64,000 nt of DNA from Chloroflexota bacterium (GTDB lineage Bacteria > Chloroflexota > Anaerolineae > J102), in the NCBI GenBank assembly GCA_029782215.1, contig JAKOVD010000049.1:35507-99506 (forward strand). The letters run 5' to 3'. Of this stretch, positions 9,365 through 17,835 are shown piece by piece. The translations under genes and the position numbers were made by a program. The notes under the pieces were generated by a model. The model worked only from the letters and a program-made list of their open reading frames with translations. It was not told where the DNA came from and made no database searches. The first letter of the stretch is position 1, and the number at the start of each line of letters is the position of its first letter.

Positions 9365-10204
9365 CTAGAACCTGTTAGGCCGCCAGGCTTCGAAGTGTGC
9401 TTCCGCGACCCGAAGAAGTGCATTGAGGCCAACGCCAACGATTACCAGGAAGGCGACGCCCACAAAGACTTTGTCGATCTGAAAGGTGGATCCGGCGCGG
9501 GCCATCATGTGGCCTACTCCTGCCTGTGAAGCGAGCATCTCGCCCACAACAATGCCCAAGAGCGCGCGCCCGACACCAAGCCGCAGACCGGTGACGAGAA
9601 ACGGGACTGTGGATGGCACTGCCAGGGTCCTAAAGACCTGCCGGTCGGTAGCCGCAAATGAACGCGCGCATTGCAGCAGGGACGCATCAATCGTCGACAT
9701 GCCAGCCATAACGCTCACGGCAATCGGGAACACGGCGCCCAGAAAGACAACGGCGACCTTCGACTCAAGGCCAATCCCCAGCCACAAGATGATCAGCGGC
9801 ATGAGTGCAACGCGCGGTACGGCATAGAGAGCCATGATCAGGGGCTCGAACATGGCCCGTGGGCGGCGGTACCAGCCCAATCCAATGCCCGTTGGGACCC
9901 CCACCAGGATCGCGAGCCCCAATCCCAACCCAAACTCCTCGGCGCTGATGCGAATGTCAGTCCAGAAGCCGTGGGCGAATAGCCAATTGGCGGCGCTGAC
10001 GATGCGCGACGGTGAACTGGTGAAGTTCGGATTGGCGAGCCCCAGCGCCGGAAGAATCTCCCAAAGCGCCAGGAACGCCGCTATCGTCACCAGCGCAAGG
10101 ACCACGGACTCGTGATCCTTAAGCGCATTCGCAAGGCGAAAGTGCTGTGCAGGTGCGGTGGGTTCCGTTTCGGTGTAGAGGCCGATTTCGTCAGGAGTGG
10201 ACAA
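9365..10204 (-). CDS. ABC transporter permease, SsuC/TauC/nitrate-type
   Basis: A 279-residue inner-membrane permease of the family that imports sulfonates, nitrate or thiamine precursors. About six hydrophobic segments are visible. The cytoplasmic coupling (EAA-type) loop reads GEMLASQAGVG near residue 225. It starts 15 nt after the ATPase stop and ends 20 nt before the A-T gene, so it sits inside the NRPS operon. Its presence implies import of a small organic molecule or ion, possibly a precursor or a returned product. An import-type transporter is less usual in NRPS clusters than an exporter. The substrate cannot be read from the sequence. Confidence 0.93.
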   Translation of the reverse strand: MSTPDEIGLYTETEPTAPAQHFRLANALKDHESVVLALVTIAAFLALWEILPALGLANPNFTSSPSRIVSAANWLFAHGFWTDIRISAEEFGLGLGLAILVGVPTGIGLGWYRRPRAMFEPLIMALYAVPRVALMPLIILWLGIGLESKVAVVFLGAVFPIAVSVMAGMSTIDASLLQCARSFAATDRQVFRTLAVPSTVPFLVTGLRLGVGRALLGIVVGEMLASQAGVGHMMARAGSTFQIDKVFVGVAFLVIVGVGLNALLRVAEAHFEAWRPNRF

Positions 10205-10219
10205 GCGCTTTGCCTCTGG

Positions 10220-11038
10220 CTAAGTTGGGCTCGCGTGCAACAGCGACCAGACTTGCTCCTCGAGGAGCAAAAACTCGGGCGTGCGCTTCACGCGGAGTGA
10301 GCGCGGGCGTGGAAGATCGACGTGAATGACCTGTCTTATGCGGCCCGGACGGGGCGTGAAGACCACGACCCGATCCGCAAGGAAGATGGCTTCCTCGATC
10401 TGGTGCGTAACGAAAAGGGCAGTGTGCCGCGTTTGCAGCCAGATGCGTTGGATTTCAGCCTGCATTTGCTCGCGGGTTTGCGCGTCAAGTTGAGCGAGCG
10501 GCTCGTCAAGCAGAAGCAATTGAGGGCGGATAACCAGCGCTCTCGCCAGATTGACGCGCTGCTGCATGCCACCGGAGAGCTCAGCAGGGTAGCTCTCCTC
10601 GAAGCCCGACAGGCCCACGAGGTCAATGTACTCCTGGGCGCGGGCGCGGGACTCCTGGCGGCTGACTCCCTGAAGTTCCAAACCGTAGGCAACGTTGCGC
10701 CACACCGGCCGCCAGGGTAGGAGGGCGGCTGACTGAAAGACAACGGCGCGGTCACGCCCAGGACCTGCGATCTCGCGCCCATTCAGCAAGACGCGCCCTT
10801 CACTTGCGGGCAGCAGACCCGCTACAATGTTGATGAAGGTGGTCTTGCCACAACCACTCGGGCCCACCATGCAGACGAACTCCCCGGCGGTCACATTCAG
10901 GTTGAACCGCGCCAGGGCGGTCAAAGCCTGCTGGGTGCGCTTCATCTGATAGTGCATGCCCACATTCTGCGCGGACAGGACAACCGGACTCGCACCCGAA
11001 CGGGCAAAGACTGCAGCGGATGCCATTTGGGGACTCAT
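10220..11038 (-). CDS. ABC transporter ATP-binding protein, SsuB/TauB-type
   Basis: A nucleotide-binding subunit of about 272 residues. Walker A is GPSGCGKTT, the signature is LSGGMQQR and Walker B is LLLLDEPLAQLD, with the switch His in FVTHQIEEA. The family powers nitrate/sulfonate/taurine-type importers and pairs naturally with the permease 15 nt downstream and the lipoprotein just upstream. I prefer the ATG at 11038 (MSPQMAS), preceded by GGGAG; an in-frame TTG at 11059 would give seven more residues and lies 6 nt past the lipoprotein stop. Confidence 0.95.
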   Translation of the reverse strand: MSPQMASAAVFARSGASPVVLSAQNVGMHYQMKRTQQALTALARFNLNVTAGEFVCMVGPSGCGKTTFINIVAGLLPASEGRVLLNGREIAGPGRDRAVVFQSAALLPWRPVWRNVAYGLELQGVSRQESRARAQEYIDLVGLSGFEESYPAELSGGMQQRVNLARALVIRPQLLLLDEPLAQLDAQTREQMQAEIQRIWLQTRHTALFVTHQIEEAIFLADRVVVFTPRPGRIRQVIHVDLPRPRSLRVKRTPEFLLLEEQVWSLLHASPT

Positions 11039-11065
11039 GCTCCCGCGGCGGCTCGCCAACCACCA

Positions 11066-12094
11066 TCACGGAGTCTTGGGCGGCAGGATGCCAATCTTGT
11101 CCAACTCATCGAGAAGAGTCGTGTCCACCAGCGATTGCGCCGTCAGGGAGGATGCTTTTGCGTTGCCCACAGCCGTGTCGGTGATCACGGCCTGGAGGCC
11201 GTCAAGGGGTGGATATGGCCTCTGCTCCAGGTAACGTTTCACGAACTGCTGGTAGGCCTCGTCGAGCGCGACTGCATCGCTCTGGGGATCAAGTTCGAGA
11301 TACTTGGCCAAGACCTCCTTTGTTCCGGTTTCGTCCTTTCTCATCTGCGCCAGCGCTTCCACGAGGGCCCGCAGTACGGCGATGCTTTCGCCGTGGTGGG
11401 CGGCGACGTAGGCACGAGTGCTTGCAATGCCCGTGCTTGGATAGGGTATGTTCAGGTCCAGGGCGTCGACCAAATCGTGGAAGCCCTGTTCTCTCGCCTT
11501 GACTGTGAGCGGAGGAACGAACAGAGCGCCGTAGATCGCGCCCGTTTGCATGGCCGTAATGAAGTCGCTTTGGCTGGCCACAGAAACGATGGGAACATCC
11601 TTGTCGGGTTCAAGACCCAACTTCTTCACAATGGCCCTCATCGCCAGATCGGTTGCACCGCCCGGTGTCGCGACGCCCATTGGGCGCCCGCGAAGATCTT
11701 GAACGGTCTTGATCTCCGGACGGACCATAAGCGTGTATGGCATAGTATTGACAAGGCCTGCAACGAGGATGGCGTCCTGACCAGCAGCAGCGGCATTGAC
11801 GACATTGGATACGCCAATCTGACAGATATCCACCGCTCCTGACGCTAATGCTGCCATTGCAGTCGAGCCGCCATCCACCAGGGTGAGTGTGGCGCTAAGA
11901 CCCTGGCTGGCGAACAGTCCCTTTTCCATGGCGTACCACATTGGCAGTTGAGTTGCTCCGGTGGAGCTATAGCACAAATGTACGGCGGCCAAGGGAGTCG
12001 TGGTAGGGGCGCCGGACGAAGGCACTGGCACCGTACAGGCGCTTAGTATCAGCGCGAGCGCAAGGACAGCTAGATGGCGCCAGGGTCTCGGCAT
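11066..12094 (-). CDS. NMT1/THI5-type substrate-binding lipoprotein
   Basis: A 342-residue solute-binding protein. The N-terminus has a hydrophobic signal with a lipobox (ALILSAC), so it should be lipid-anchored outside the membrane. The body resembles periplasmic binding proteins for sulfonate, nitrate or pyrimidine precursors (NMT1/THI5 superfamily): an early GLFASQGLSATL segment, GAVDICQIG, and a DLRGRPMGVATPGG hinge-type segment. It is the first gene of the minus-strand operon and faces the NRPS genes on the other strand across a 491-base gap. No TPP-riboswitch signature was seen upstream. The substrate is unknown. Confidence 0.92.
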   Translation of the reverse strand: MPRPWRHLAVLALALILSACTVPVPSSGAPTTTPLAAVHLCYSSTGATQLPMWYAMEKGLFASQGLSATLTLVDGGSTAMAALASGAVDICQIGVSNVVNAAAAGQDAILVAGLVNTMPYTLMVRPEIKTVQDLRGRPMGVATPGGATDLAMRAIVKKLGLEPDKDVPIVSVASQSDFITAMQTGAIYGALFVPPLTVKAREQGFHDLVDALDLNIPYPSTGIASTRAYVAAHHGESIAVLRALVEALAQMRKDETGTKEVLAKYLELDPQSDAVALDEAYQQFVKRYLEQRPYPPLDGLQAVITDTAVGNAKASSLTAQSLVDTTLLDELDKIGILPPKTP

Positions 12095-12585
12095 GTGATC
12101 CTCACCAGTTGGGCAGAGTGGACTGGGATGATGCGGTCAGGCGGACAGTGCCCTGGGGCGCCTGCCTAAGCTGGACTGATCGTACGCGGATATACAGCGC
12201 CTCGACGCCAGGGAAGCGGGAATGCTGGCATGCGATGATGCCGTTGGCTCATGGCTGTCCGCCGCCCACATTGTCGACGAAGGCCACATCCGGGCCCGAC
12301 GTCGACCTGCCGGAGCGCGTCGTCATCGATAAGTCGCGAAGCTCATGAACCACGACACACGCATATTGTCCTGCAATGACGCCATTTCTGCAACGCCGGG
12401 TCAAACTTCAAACATGAAACATCCCCGGCTTGGCAATCGGGACCGGGTCGGGCGAAAGACTGCCGGTGGCAAACCGAAGATACGTGCGAAAGGACTAGCA
12501 CGCGGCGCGTGGGGTGCCTGCATGTTGTAGTCACAACCTCTGAGACGGCTATAATGCTCCCAAGTGCATTCAGGAAAGGATCAAA
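12095..12585. promoter_or_regulatory. Divergent intergenic region between the two NRPS arms
   Basis: This 491-base gap separates the minus-strand transporter/NRPS operon from the plus-strand NRPS operon and should hold both promoters. On the plus strand a TATAAT at 12550-12555 has a possible -35 TTGTAG at 12525-12530 (19-base spacer). The same bases form a small palindrome TTGT-N4-ACAA at 12525-12536 that could be an operator. A purine-rich AGGAAAGGA precedes the ATG at 12586. No clear minus-strand promoter and no coding region were recognised. Confidence 0.45.
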
Positions 12586-14448
12586 ATGACCGTGTCTACG
12601 CATACCCTGGCCGAGTTGCTGCGGGCGCCGGCCTTGCAACGCCCAGAGGAGATGGCCATTCTGGCCCCCGATCGTCCGCCGCTGACCTATGGGCGTCTGC
12701 TTCAGCATCTGGGCGAGACGTCGGCGCGCCTGCGCGTCCTGGGAATCGGCCCCGGCGACCGCGTGGCCCTTGTCCTCCCCAACGGCCCGGAGATGGCCAC
12801 GGCCTTCATTGCTGTGGCTGCCTGCGCGGCCAGCGCCCCCTTGAACCCCGCCTACCGGCGTGAGGAGTTTGAGTTCTACCTGGGCGATCTCAGGGCCAAG
12901 GCCTTGATTCTGCCGGCCGGTCAGGCCTCACCGGCGCGGGAAGTCGCCGGCGAGCTCGGCATCGCCGTCTTCGATCTGATCCCCCGTCCCGAGGCGGGTG
13001 GACTGTTTGAACTGCACACCGCGTACGGCGCCGGGGCAAGCCCGGCTCCTGAAACCCCTGCCATGCTCACCGCCGACGAGGATGCCGTGGCCCTCATCCT
13101 GCACACCTCAGGCACCACCTCGCGGCCGAAGATGGTGCCGCTTAGCCAGCGGAATCTGTGCGCCTCGGCGCACCATATCGTGCAGTCGCTGCAGCTCACT
13201 CCAGCCGACCGCTGTCTGAACGTGATGCCTCTGTTCCACATCCATGGCCTGGTGGCGGCGCTGCTGGCTTCCCTGGCGGCGGGTGGAAGTGTTGTCTGCA
13301 CGCCTGGCTTTGCCTCCGACCGCTTTTTTGACTGGCTGGCCCGGTCGAATCCCACGTGGTACACCGCTGTGCCTACCATGCATCAGGCCATCTGTGCTCA
13401 GGCCGAGCGCCTCGGGAAATCAGGAGTGGAGGATCGGCTGCCGTCGCTCCGCTTTGTACGGTCTTCTTCAGCTTCGCTGCCGCCGTCCGTCATGGCCGAG
13501 CTCGAACGCGTCTTTGACGCGCCCGTGATCGAAGCGTACGGGATGACCGAGGCCAGCCACCAGATGGCCAGCAACCCGCTGCCGCCGCTGCCACGGAAAC
13601 CAGGTTCGGTTGGTCTGCCCGCCGGTCCTGAGATCGCCATCATGGCGGAGGACAGCGCTGTCCTGATGCCGATGGGCGAGAGGGGCGAGGTGGTCATCCG
13701 GGGCGCGAACGTCACGTCTGGCTACCTGGCCAACCCCGAAGCCGCGGCGAAGACGTTTGTCGCTGGTTGGTTCCGCACCGGCGATCAGGGCATGTTTGAC
13801 AGCGACGGCTATCTCTTCCTCACCGGCCGTCTCAAGGAGATCATCAATCGGGGCGGTGAGAAGATCTCGCCGCGCGAAGTGGATGAGGTCCTGCTGGAGC
13901 ACCCCGGCGTGGCGCAGGCCGTCACCTTCGCCCTGCCCCACCCGACTCTGGGCGAAGATGTGGCTGCGGCTGTCGTCCTCAGACCGGGCGGCGATGCCAG
14001 CCCGCAGCAACTGCGCGCACACGCGTTTGCGCGCCTGGCCGCTTTCAAGGTTCCGAGCCAGATCGTCATCGTGCAGGAGATTCCCAAAGGACCCACGGGC
14101 AAAGTCCAGCGCATTGGTCTCTATGAGCGGTTGGCTGACCAAATTCGCCCGGCCTACGTGGCTCCTCGCGACGAGATCGAGCAGACCCTTGCGGCCATGT
14201 GGATGGAAGTCCTGGAGGCGCCGGAGGTAGGCGCCTTCGACAACTTCTTCGCCCTGGGGGGCGACTCTCTTGCTGGAGCCCGTCTTGTCACACGCATCGG
14301 CAGCGTCTTCGAGGTGCCCTTCCCACTGGATGCCATCTTCCGGGAGCCGACCGTGGCCGGACAGGCGCAGTTCCTGGTCGCGGCGGTGATGGCATTCGAG
14401 GTGACCGCGCCTGACGACCTCAGCAAGGGAGGCGTCGTTGAGCACTGA
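12586..14448 (+). CDS. Acyl-CoA-ligase-type adenylation protein fused to a carrier domain
   Basis: 620 residues. The N-terminal 500 residues resemble acyl-CoA/oxalyl-CoA ligases more than amino-acid A domains: LHTSGTTSRPK (Ser where Gly is usual), VMPLFHIHGL, AYGMTEASHQM, GWFRTGDQG, GRLKEIINRGGEKISP and a catalytic-Lys region PTGKVQR. A carrier domain follows (about 525-600) with LGGDS, Ser561. It most likely activates a small carboxylic acid and loads it on its own carrier, starting the plus-strand assembly line. It is the first gene of that operon and ends 11 nt inside the next gene. A good Shine-Dalgarno precedes the start. Substrate identity (dicarboxylate or short acyl) is a guess. Confidence 0.92.
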   Translation: MTVSTHTLAELLRAPALQRPEEMAILAPDRPPLTYGRLLQHLGETSARLRVLGIGPGDRVALVLPNGPEMATAFIAVAACAASAPLNPAYRREEFEFYLGDLRAKALILPAGQASPAREVAGELGIAVFDLIPRPEAGGLFELHTAYGAGASPAPETPAMLTADEDAVALILHTSGTTSRPKMVPLSQRNLCASAHHIVQSLQLTPADRCLNVMPLFHIHGLVAALLASLAAGGSVVCTPGFASDRFFDWLARSNPTWYTAVPTMHQAICAQAERLGKSGVEDRLPSLRFVRSSSASLPPSVMAELERVFDAPVIEAYGMTEASHQMASNPLPPLPRKPGSVGLPAGPEIAIMAEDSAVLMPMGERGEVVIRGANVTSGYLANPEAAAKTFVAGWFRTGDQGMFDSDGYLFLTGRLKEIINRGGEKISPREVDEVLLEHPGVAQAVTFALPHPTLGEDVAAAVVLRPGGDASPQQLRAHAFARLAAFKVPSQIVIVQEIPKGPTGKVQRIGLYERLADQIRPAYVAPRDEIEQTLAAMWMEVLEAPEVGAFDNFFALGGDSLAGARLVTRIGSVFEVPFPLDAIFREPTVAGQAQFLVAAVMAFEVTAPDDLSKGGVVEH

Positions 14449-17400
14449 GCAGGCACGGCGGCTCCTCCAGGAGCGGGCCAGGCAGTCAAAGGCGGTGCGG
14501 CAGGGCATACCCAAGGCCGGAGAGGAGGCTGCCGTACTGTCCGCTACGCAGCAACGGCTTTGGATGTTTCAACAACTCAATCCTGACAGCGTCGCGACGG
14601 TACGGTTGACAGGTCTGCGGTTTGCCGGACCGCTGCACAAGGAGGCGCTCGTCTGGAGCCTGAATGAAGTCGTGAAGCGACACGAGATCTTGCGCACCGT
14701 CTATCAGGAAAGGGATGGCACTGTCTACCAGGTCGCCCTGCCGGCGCTGCCGCTCGCGGTCGAGATCGTGGGGCTGGGTCATCTCAATGGCGTCGAGCAG
14801 CAGCATGCCGTCAGGCGGATTGCCAAAGAAGAATCAAACAAGATCATCGACTTGACCGCCAGACCTTTCGGGGCAGCGGTGCTCCTGGAATTGGCTGAAC
14901 AACACCATTTGCTCCTTCTCGCCATCCATCACATCGCTTTCGACGGCTGGTCTGAGACCATCCTGATCAGGGAACTGGCGGCTCTCTACCGGGGATACCA
15001 GACCGGCAACCTGGCGCCTCTCCCACCGATGGCCCTCCAGTACAGAGACTTTGCTGTTTGGCAGCAGGCTCGCTTCGCCGCAGGTCACGATGAGACTCAC
15101 ATCGCCTACTGGCGGGAACACCTTGCCGGCATGGAGCCAACTTTGCCCCTGCCGGCTGACTTCCCGATGGTGGGACCGGCAGTCCGCGAAAGGAAGCAGC
15201 ATACCTTCACCCTGCCGGGCAACCTGATCGAGAGAGTTGAGGCGTTCAGCAGAGAAAACAATGCGACCTTGTTTATGACTCTGCTTGCACTCTTCAAGAC
15301 GCTGCTCTATCGCTATTCCCTGCACGAAGATATCACCGTCGGCACCCTTACCGCCGGAAGGACCCATCCCGACACAGAGCCCCTCATCGGAGGCTTTGCC
15401 AACCTGGCCGTGCTTCGCACCCGCTTCAGCGGCGAGGCCACATTCCGGGAGTTCCTGGCGCAGGTGCGACAGACAGCGCTTGGGGCATTCGCGCATCAGG
15501 AGCTGCCGTTCGAGCGTCTGATCGCCGCGCTCGAGCCCCAGCGCAGGCTGGCGGAGTCGCCTTTCTTTCAGGTGCTTTTTGAGCTGCGCAACCTGCCGTG
15601 GCGGAGCATCAGGTTGGATGATGGGCTGACGATCACACGCGAGCGTCTGTCGCAGAACCTGGGAACCTGGGCGCTCATCGTGGAGTTCGAGAGTGGCGCC
15701 CACGGCATGGGATGCGTGATTGAGTATGCGACCGACCTCTTCAAACACGAGACCGTGAAGGGTCTGGCCGGGCATTTCCAGACCCTGGTCGAGGCAGCGC
15801 TCACTGCACCCGACCTGCCCATTTCCAGCCTGCCGCTTATCACTGCGCAGGAACGACAGGCCTTGATCGAGCTTGGTCAGGGAGAAAGGGGATGGTACGC
15901 CGCCGAACCGTGCCTGCATCAGTGGTTCGAACAACAGGCGGCCAGGACGCCCTACAGACCCGCGGCCAACATCGGGACGGATCGCCTGTCATACGATGAG
16001 CTGAACCGCAAGGCCAATCGCCTGGCGCATCTTCTGGTCCAGCAGGGCGTTCATCCCGAAACGCCGGTTGCCCTGTGTCTCGAGCGGTCGCTGGACCTGT
16101 TGGTGGCGATTCTCGGCGCCCTCAAGGCTGGCGGCGCGTACGTGCCGCTCGATCCGTCGCATCCACCCGAGCGCCTTGCCTTCATGCTCCACGACTCAGG
16201 GGCGGTCCTGCTGGTAGCGCACGGCGCCACCAGGAGCCGCCTGCCCGATACGCCTGTCCCGGTCCTTGACCTGGACGCCAGCGAAGGGGAGATCGATGCC
16301 TGCCCCGATCACAATCCTTCTGCGGCTGTCGGCCCGCGCCATCTCGCCTATATCATCTATACCTCAGGCTCAACGGGCAAGCCAAAAGGCGTCTTGGTGG
16401 AACATGGCCACATCGTGCGGCTCTTTCGCGCCACCGAGCAGTGGTTCCATTTGGGCGAGCAGGATGTGTGGACCCTTTTCCACTCCTATGCCTTTGATTT
16501 TTCCGTCTGGGAGATGTGGGGCGCACTGCTCTACGGCGGCAGGCTGGTCATCGTGCCGCGTGAGGTCAGCCGGAACGCGGAGGAGTTCTATAGACTTCTC
16601 AGCGACGAGCGTGTGACCGTGCTCAGTCAGACGCCATCGGCCTTCGCCGTCCTGATGCAGGTCGACGAGACTGCTGGACTGCAGGGGGTGCCGGACCTGC
16701 GGCTGGTGGTATTTGGCGGCGAGAGCCTTGACATCCAGCGCCTGCGTCCATGGCTTGAGCGGCACGGGGACGAAAAGCCGCGGCTCGTGAACATGTACGG
16801 CATCACGGAGACCACTGTGCACGTCACCTACCGGCCGGTTCACCTCAGCGACCTGGAGACTGGCAAGGGCAGCATGATCGGCCAGCCCATCCCCGACCTC
16901 AGCCTGCACGTCTTGGACGAACGTTTTGAGCCGGTCCCTGCCGGTGTTCCTGGTGGCATCTATGTAGGAGGCGCTGGCGTCGCCCGTGGCTACCTGAATC
17001 GCCCCGAGCTGACCAGGGAACGTTTTATCCCCGATCCCTTCGCCGGATCGCCTCAGGCCCGGCTCTATCACAGCGGCGACCTGGCGAAACGGACGCCAGA
17101 TGGTGACATTGAGTATCTCGGCCGTAGGGACCAACAAGTCAAGATCAGGGGTTACCGGATCGAAACCGGGGAGATCGAGGCGGTGCTCAAGCAGCACGTC
17201 GCCATCCGGGACGCTGTTGTTCTGCTGAGCAAGGAAGAGCGGGGTAACAGAACGCTCACGGCCTATCTGGTGTTGGCGCCTGGCATCGCCGTGACTGTGC
17301 CTGAGTTGCGGAGGCACTCAGCATCCTGGCTGCCGCCCTACATGATCCCAACCGAGTTTGTCATCCTGGATAGTCTGCCTTTGACGCCTAATGGCAAGCT

Positions 17401-17785
17401 GGACCGCAGCGCCTTGCCTGAGCCCTCCCATGCGGCAGCGCCAGCGTCTCAGCACCGGACGATGCCGCGCACGCCGGCGGAAGAAACGCTTGCCGGCATT
17501 TGGCGTCAATTGCTGGACATCAACGACATCGATGTCCACGAGAGCTTCTTCGACCTGGGCGGCCATTCCTTGCTGTTGATGAAGCTCGCTTCCCATATCA
17601 ACGACAGCTTTGGGGTGAGGGTACCGCTGCGCATTCTGTTCGACGCCAACACGATTGACACGATGACTCTGGCTATTCTGGAGAGGCAGGTCCTTGAAAG
17701 CGACCAGGAGATCGTCGCGCAGATGATCGCCCGGCTGAACCAGCTTTCGCCCGATGAGATCTTGCGGCTGCTTGAGAACGAGTAG
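14438..17785 (+). CDS. NRPS C-A-T module with threonine-like specificity residues
   Basis: 1115 residues starting at a TTG that overlaps the end of the preceding gene by 11 nt. The condensation domain has an intact HHIAFDG. The adenylation domain has YTSGSTGKPKG and a pocket read by eye as D-F-W-T-V-G-M-V-H-K, close to the established threonine code D-F-W-N-I-G-M-V-H-K, so a Thr or Thr-like beta-hydroxy residue is likely. The carrier has LGGHS with Ser1044. The C-terminus ends in a helical LNQLSPDEILRLLENE segment that looks like a docking tail. There is no thioesterase; release would have to come from a TE elsewhere in the cluster. Confidence 0.94.
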   Translation: MSTEQARRLLQERARQSKAVRQGIPKAGEEAAVLSATQQRLWMFQQLNPDSVATVRLTGLRFAGPLHKEALVWSLNEVVKRHEILRTVYQERDGTVYQVALPALPLAVEIVGLGHLNGVEQQHAVRRIAKEESNKIIDLTARPFGAAVLLELAEQHHLLLLAIHHIAFDGWSETILIRELAALYRGYQTGNLAPLPPMALQYRDFAVWQQARFAAGHDETHIAYWREHLAGMEPTLPLPADFPMVGPAVRERKQHTFTLPGNLIERVEAFSRENNATLFMTLLALFKTLLYRYSLHEDITVGTLTAGRTHPDTEPLIGGFANLAVLRTRFSGEATFREFLAQVRQTALGAFAHQELPFERLIAALEPQRRLAESPFFQVLFELRNLPWRSIRLDDGLTITRERLSQNLGTWALIVEFESGAHGMGCVIEYATDLFKHETVKGLAGHFQTLVEAALTAPDLPISSLPLITAQERQALIELGQGERGWYAAEPCLHQWFEQQAARTPYRPAANIGTDRLSYDELNRKANRLAHLLVQQGVHPETPVALCLERSLDLLVAILGALKAGGAYVPLDPSHPPERLAFMLHDSGAVLLVAHGATRSRLPDTPVPVLDLDASEGEIDACPDHNPSAAVGPRHLAYIIYTSGSTGKPKGVLVEHGHIVRLFRATEQWFHLGEQDVWTLFHSYAFDFSVWEMWGALLYGGRLVIVPREVSRNAEEFYRLLSDERVTVLSQTPSAFAVLMQVDETAGLQGVPDLRLVVFGGESLDIQRLRPWLERHGDEKPRLVNMYGITETTVHVTYRPVHLSDLETGKGSMIGQPIPDLSLHVLDERFEPVPAGVPGGIYVGGAGVARGYLNRPELTRERFIPDPFAGSPQARLYHSGDLAKRTPDGDIEYLGRRDQQVKIRGYRIETGEIEAVLKQHVAIRDAVVLLSKEERGNRTLTAYLVLAPGIAVTVPELRRHSASWLPPYMIPTEFVILDSLPLTPNGKLDRSALPEPSHAAAPASQHRTMPRTPAEETLAGIWRQLLDINDIDVHESFFDLGGHSLLLMKLASHINDSFGVRVPLRILFDANTIDTMTLAILERQVLESDQEIVAQMIARLNQLSPDEILRLLENE

Positions 17786-17835
17786 GTGCTGGCGGCGATG
17801 GACTGCACACCGGTTGTCTTGGGGAAGGTAGACGC

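Noticed and set aside
9345..9438. Longer start of the A-T gene at 9438
   Set aside because: It would overlap the permease by 74 bases and adds residues unlike any A-domain N-terminus; the ATGATG at 9345 follows a GGGAG.
12095..12350. TPP riboswitch ahead of the THI5/NMT1-like binding protein
   Set aside because: The characteristic CTGAGA and flanking stems are not present on the minus strand in this leader.
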